Shown here in pieces: positions 62,112-64,000 of a DNA stretch of 64,000 nt. The stretch spans positions 2,108,001-2,172,000 of the forward strand of contig NZ_LS483250.1 of NCBI RefSeq assembly GCF_900465055.1, in the 5' to 3' direction. The notes under the pieces were generated by a model, which was not told where the DNA came from, made no database searches, and worked only from the letters and a program-made list of their open reading frames with translations. Made by a program: the position numbers and the translations under genes. How positions within the stretch are numbered: position 1 is the first letter of the stretch; every line of letters starts with the position of its first letter. This DNA comes from Moritella yayanosii (GTDB lineage: Bacteria > Pseudomonadota > Gammaproteobacteria > Enterobacterales > Moritellaceae).

Positions 62112-62141
62112 AAATATGGGGACGAAATTGAACGCTTCAAG
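62112..62141 (-). promoter_or_regulatory. Sigma-32 heat-shock promoter of dnaK
   Basis: On the - strand CTTGAAG (62141-62135) and CCCCATAT (62121-62114) are separated by 13 nt, matching the RpoH consensus CTTGAA-N13-17-CCCCAT. It lies about 125 bp before the dnaK start. Confidence 0.88.
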
Positions 62142-62259
62142 CAGAAAAATGAATTTATTAAAAAAAAATTGAATATAATTGCAAAAATCGACTTAAATAC
62201 TCGGTGTTCGACAGCAAAGATACCTTTATCAATACTGCGATGGTCCTCCGCAATCAGCG

Positions 62260-64000
62260 CTACGCTGTATCAATTTCGATCACGGTATACTTGTAAGGCG
62301 TATCCGCTAACCAAGGCGATAAATGTTTTTGTAACATCAGGGTTAATACCTGTTTGCTGACGGGCTTAGCTATAAAATCGTCCATCCCAGCCACAAAACA
62401 CTTATCTTTTTCGGTTTGCAGTACATTCGCGGTTAATGCAATGATGGGGGTGTACTGACCAGCAGTTTCATTATCGCGAATAATTTTTGTCGCCTCAAAA
62501 CCATCAAGTACTGGCATCTGACAATCCATCAAGATTAAATTAAACCCTTGTTCTTTACATAGGTCTACCGCTATTTGACCATTGTCAGCAATCGTAACCA
62601 CAATACCCAGCTTTTGTAACATCATCTTCGTTACTTTCTGATTGATTAAGGTATCCTCAACCAATAATACCCGCATTTCATCGGCCGCTATGGTTTGTTC
62701 TACAACCGTTTCAATTTGCTTAGGCTGCTCCTTCATCAGCGTTTGAAGTACGACTGTTTTTAATGTATCGGCTTTATAAGGACGGCTCAAAAAAGCTTTT
62801 ATCCCGAGTTGTTTTGCTAATACATCATCACCTACTTGCGCCTCTGCAGACATTAACATTAACCGCGGTGTGAGCTCAGCAAACTCATCTTGTAATTGTT
62901 TCGCAACCGTAAAACCGTCCATTGTCGGCATCACTTTATCGATGATAACTAAATCAAAAGGCTTACCTTTATCTAACGCATCAAGTACAACTTTCTTGCT
63001 TAAACAGGGATCATCACAACATACCGATGTTGCCCCCAAACTTTTCAATTGCGCAGAGGTAATGCGCATATTCAACATACTGTCATCAATCAGCAATATA
63101 GATAACCCGGCAAGACTTTGTTCTGAATCAGGCCGCTGCAATAATTCGTCAATAGATTCGAATTGAATCACAAACTCAAAGCGGCTACCTTTATCAGGCT
63201 TACTGTAAACAAGAATGTCACTATCCATTAATTTTACAATGCTACGGCAAATCGCTAAACCTAAACCCGTGCCACCATAATTACGTGTTGTACTGCCATC
63301 TGCTTGCTGAAACTTTTCAAATATTTTTTGTTGGTTCTCGGCGGCAATGCCAATTCCACTATCAATAATCTGAAACATAACCCCGGCATTATTATCTTTA
63401 CGATCCATTAATTTGATATTCAAACGTACACAACCTATCGAGGTGAATTTGATCGCATTAGATAATAGGTTATTCAACACTTGACGTAATTGCGTGATAT
63501 CACCGAGTACAATATCAGGTATGTTGTCATCAATATGACAGACTAACGCGATCTGTTTCTGTCTCGCGATAATAGAAAAATTGGATTCAATCTCTTTACA
63601 TAACTCAAATAGATTCAGTGGATTTTTCGCAAGAATAAGTTGGCCAGACTCTATTTTTGAGAAATCGAGAATATCGTTAATCAAATCAAGTAGCGTAATA
63701 GACGAAGAGTAAAGCATATCAACAAACTCTTTCTGCTCGCGCCCCATTGGCATTTCTTGTAACAAGGATGCCGTACCAATAACCCCATTCATGGGTGTGC
63801 GGATCTCATGACTCATATTTGCCAAAAATTCACTTTTCTTCAAGTTGGCTTCTTCAGCTTGACGTTTTGCAACTACAAGCTCCTGATTGTTAAGTCTAAT
63901 CTTTTCAATCGAGGCGTTATAACTGGTGGTGAGAGTGGTGATTTCATCATCAAATAACCGCGTTGAAAGCTCAAGCGGTTGTGGTAATTGTTCGCTATCA
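62260..64000 (-). CDS. Hybrid sensor histidine kinase with two receiver domains (C-terminal part)
   Basis: Partial gene; it continues through the right edge. From the edge inward: a coiled-coil linker (NNQELVVAKRQAEEANLKK) after what looks like the end of a HAMP-type segment, a HisKA domain with SHEIRTPMNGVIG carrying the phospho-His, an HATPase domain (QVLNNLLSNAIKFT, IIDSGIGI, GTGLGLAICR), receiver 1 (ILLIDDSMLNMR, Asp in VIIDKVMPTMDG) and receiver 2 (VLLVEDTLINQKV, Asp in ILMDCQMPVLDG). No Hpt domain follows, so phosphotransfer must use a separate Hpt protein. The sensor input is outside the window. Transcribed toward dnaK. Confidence 0.9.
   Translation of the reverse strand, partial: DSEQLPQPLELSTRLFDDEITTLTTSYNASIEKIRLNNQELVVAKRQAEEANLKKSEFLANMSHEIRTPMNGVIGTASLLQEMPMGREQKEFVDMLYSSSITLLDLINDILDFSKIESGQLILAKNPLNLFELCKEIESNFSIIARQKQIALVCHIDDNIPDIVLGDITQLRQVLNNLLSNAIKFTSIGCVRLNIKLMDRKDNNAGVMFQIIDSGIGIAAENQQKIFEKFQQADGSTTRNYGGTGLGLAICRSIVKLMDSDILVYSKPDKGSRFEFVIQFESIDELLQRPDSEQSLAGLSILLIDDSMLNMRITSAQLKSLGATSVCCDDPCLSKKVVLDALDKGKPFDLVIIDKVMPTMDGFTVAKQLQDEFAELTPRLMLMSAEAQVGDDVLAKQLGIKAFLSRPYKADTLKTVVLQTLMKEQPKQIETVVEQTIAADEMRVLLVEDTLINQKVTKMMLQKLGIVVTIADNGQIAVDLCKEQGFNLILMDCQMPVLDGFEATKIIRDNETAGQYTPIIALTANVLQTEKDKCFVAGMDDFIAKPVSKQVLTLMLQKHLSPWLADTPYKYTVIEIDTA

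Overview
The window looks like a chromosomal segment of a marine gammaproteobacterium of the Moritella/Psychromonas/Shewanella type (inference). The intergenic DNA is AT-rich, the proteins are close to their E. coli and Vibrio counterparts, and several gene blocks keep enterobacterial order: ygfB/zapA-6S RNA-ygfA, epd-pgk-fbaA, thrLABC, kbl-tdh, dapB-carAB and dnaK-dnaJ. Moritella is my best guess at genus level. I saw no tRNA, rRNA, CRISPR array, intact insertion sequence, integrase or prophage gene.

Layout. 1-3.2 kb: ubiquinone hydroxylases (ubiI partial, ubiH), a Sel1-repeat protein and ygfB. 3.3-5.4 kb: a LysR regulator divergent from an EamA permease. 5.6-9.3 kb: zapA, 6S RNA, ygfA, rpiA and serA. 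9.3-11.4 kb: a LysR regulator divergent from an Old Yellow Enzyme. 11.5-15 kb: glycolytic fbaA, pgk and epd, then tesB. 16.3-22.7 kb: a siderophore iron region with an intact FhuC-FhuD-FhuB importer and FhuF-type reductase, two Fur-box-like sites, and two decayed genes (an IutA-like aerobactin receptor and an MFS exporter). 22.7-27.6 kb: the threonine operon with its attenuator and leader peptide. 27.8-32.6 kb: aceK, rraA, arcA and cheV. 32.8-43.7 kb: purL, mltF, a small basic ORF, tadA, tdh, kbl and maeA. 43.9-48.2 kb: an RpoS-like sigma factor, a YciA thioesterase, threonine aldolase and the Ser/Thr transporter SstT. 48.3-50.8 kb: four minor-pilin genes and a small zinc-ribbon protein. 50.9-56.6 kb: carB, carA, dapB and a tiny membrane-protein ORF. 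56.9-64 kb: fklB, nagK, dnaJ, dnaK with a sigma-32 promoter, and the C-terminal part of a hybrid sensor kinase.

How the genes work together. Threonine metabolism recurs: synthesis (thrABC), degradation (tdh/kbl, ltaE) and uptake (sstT). Lower glycolysis and one-carbon/serine supply (serA, ygfA) sit close together. Respiratory control appears as arcA, which has a perfect FNR-type palindrome upstream.

The most useful non-routine observations are the asymmetric decay of the aerobactin-type locus, two small ORFs with good context (36 aa membrane protein; 47 aa basic protein), the RpoS paralogue, the minor-pilin cluster without recC beside it, and the thr leader. I did not find evidence for a wholly new multi-gene system.
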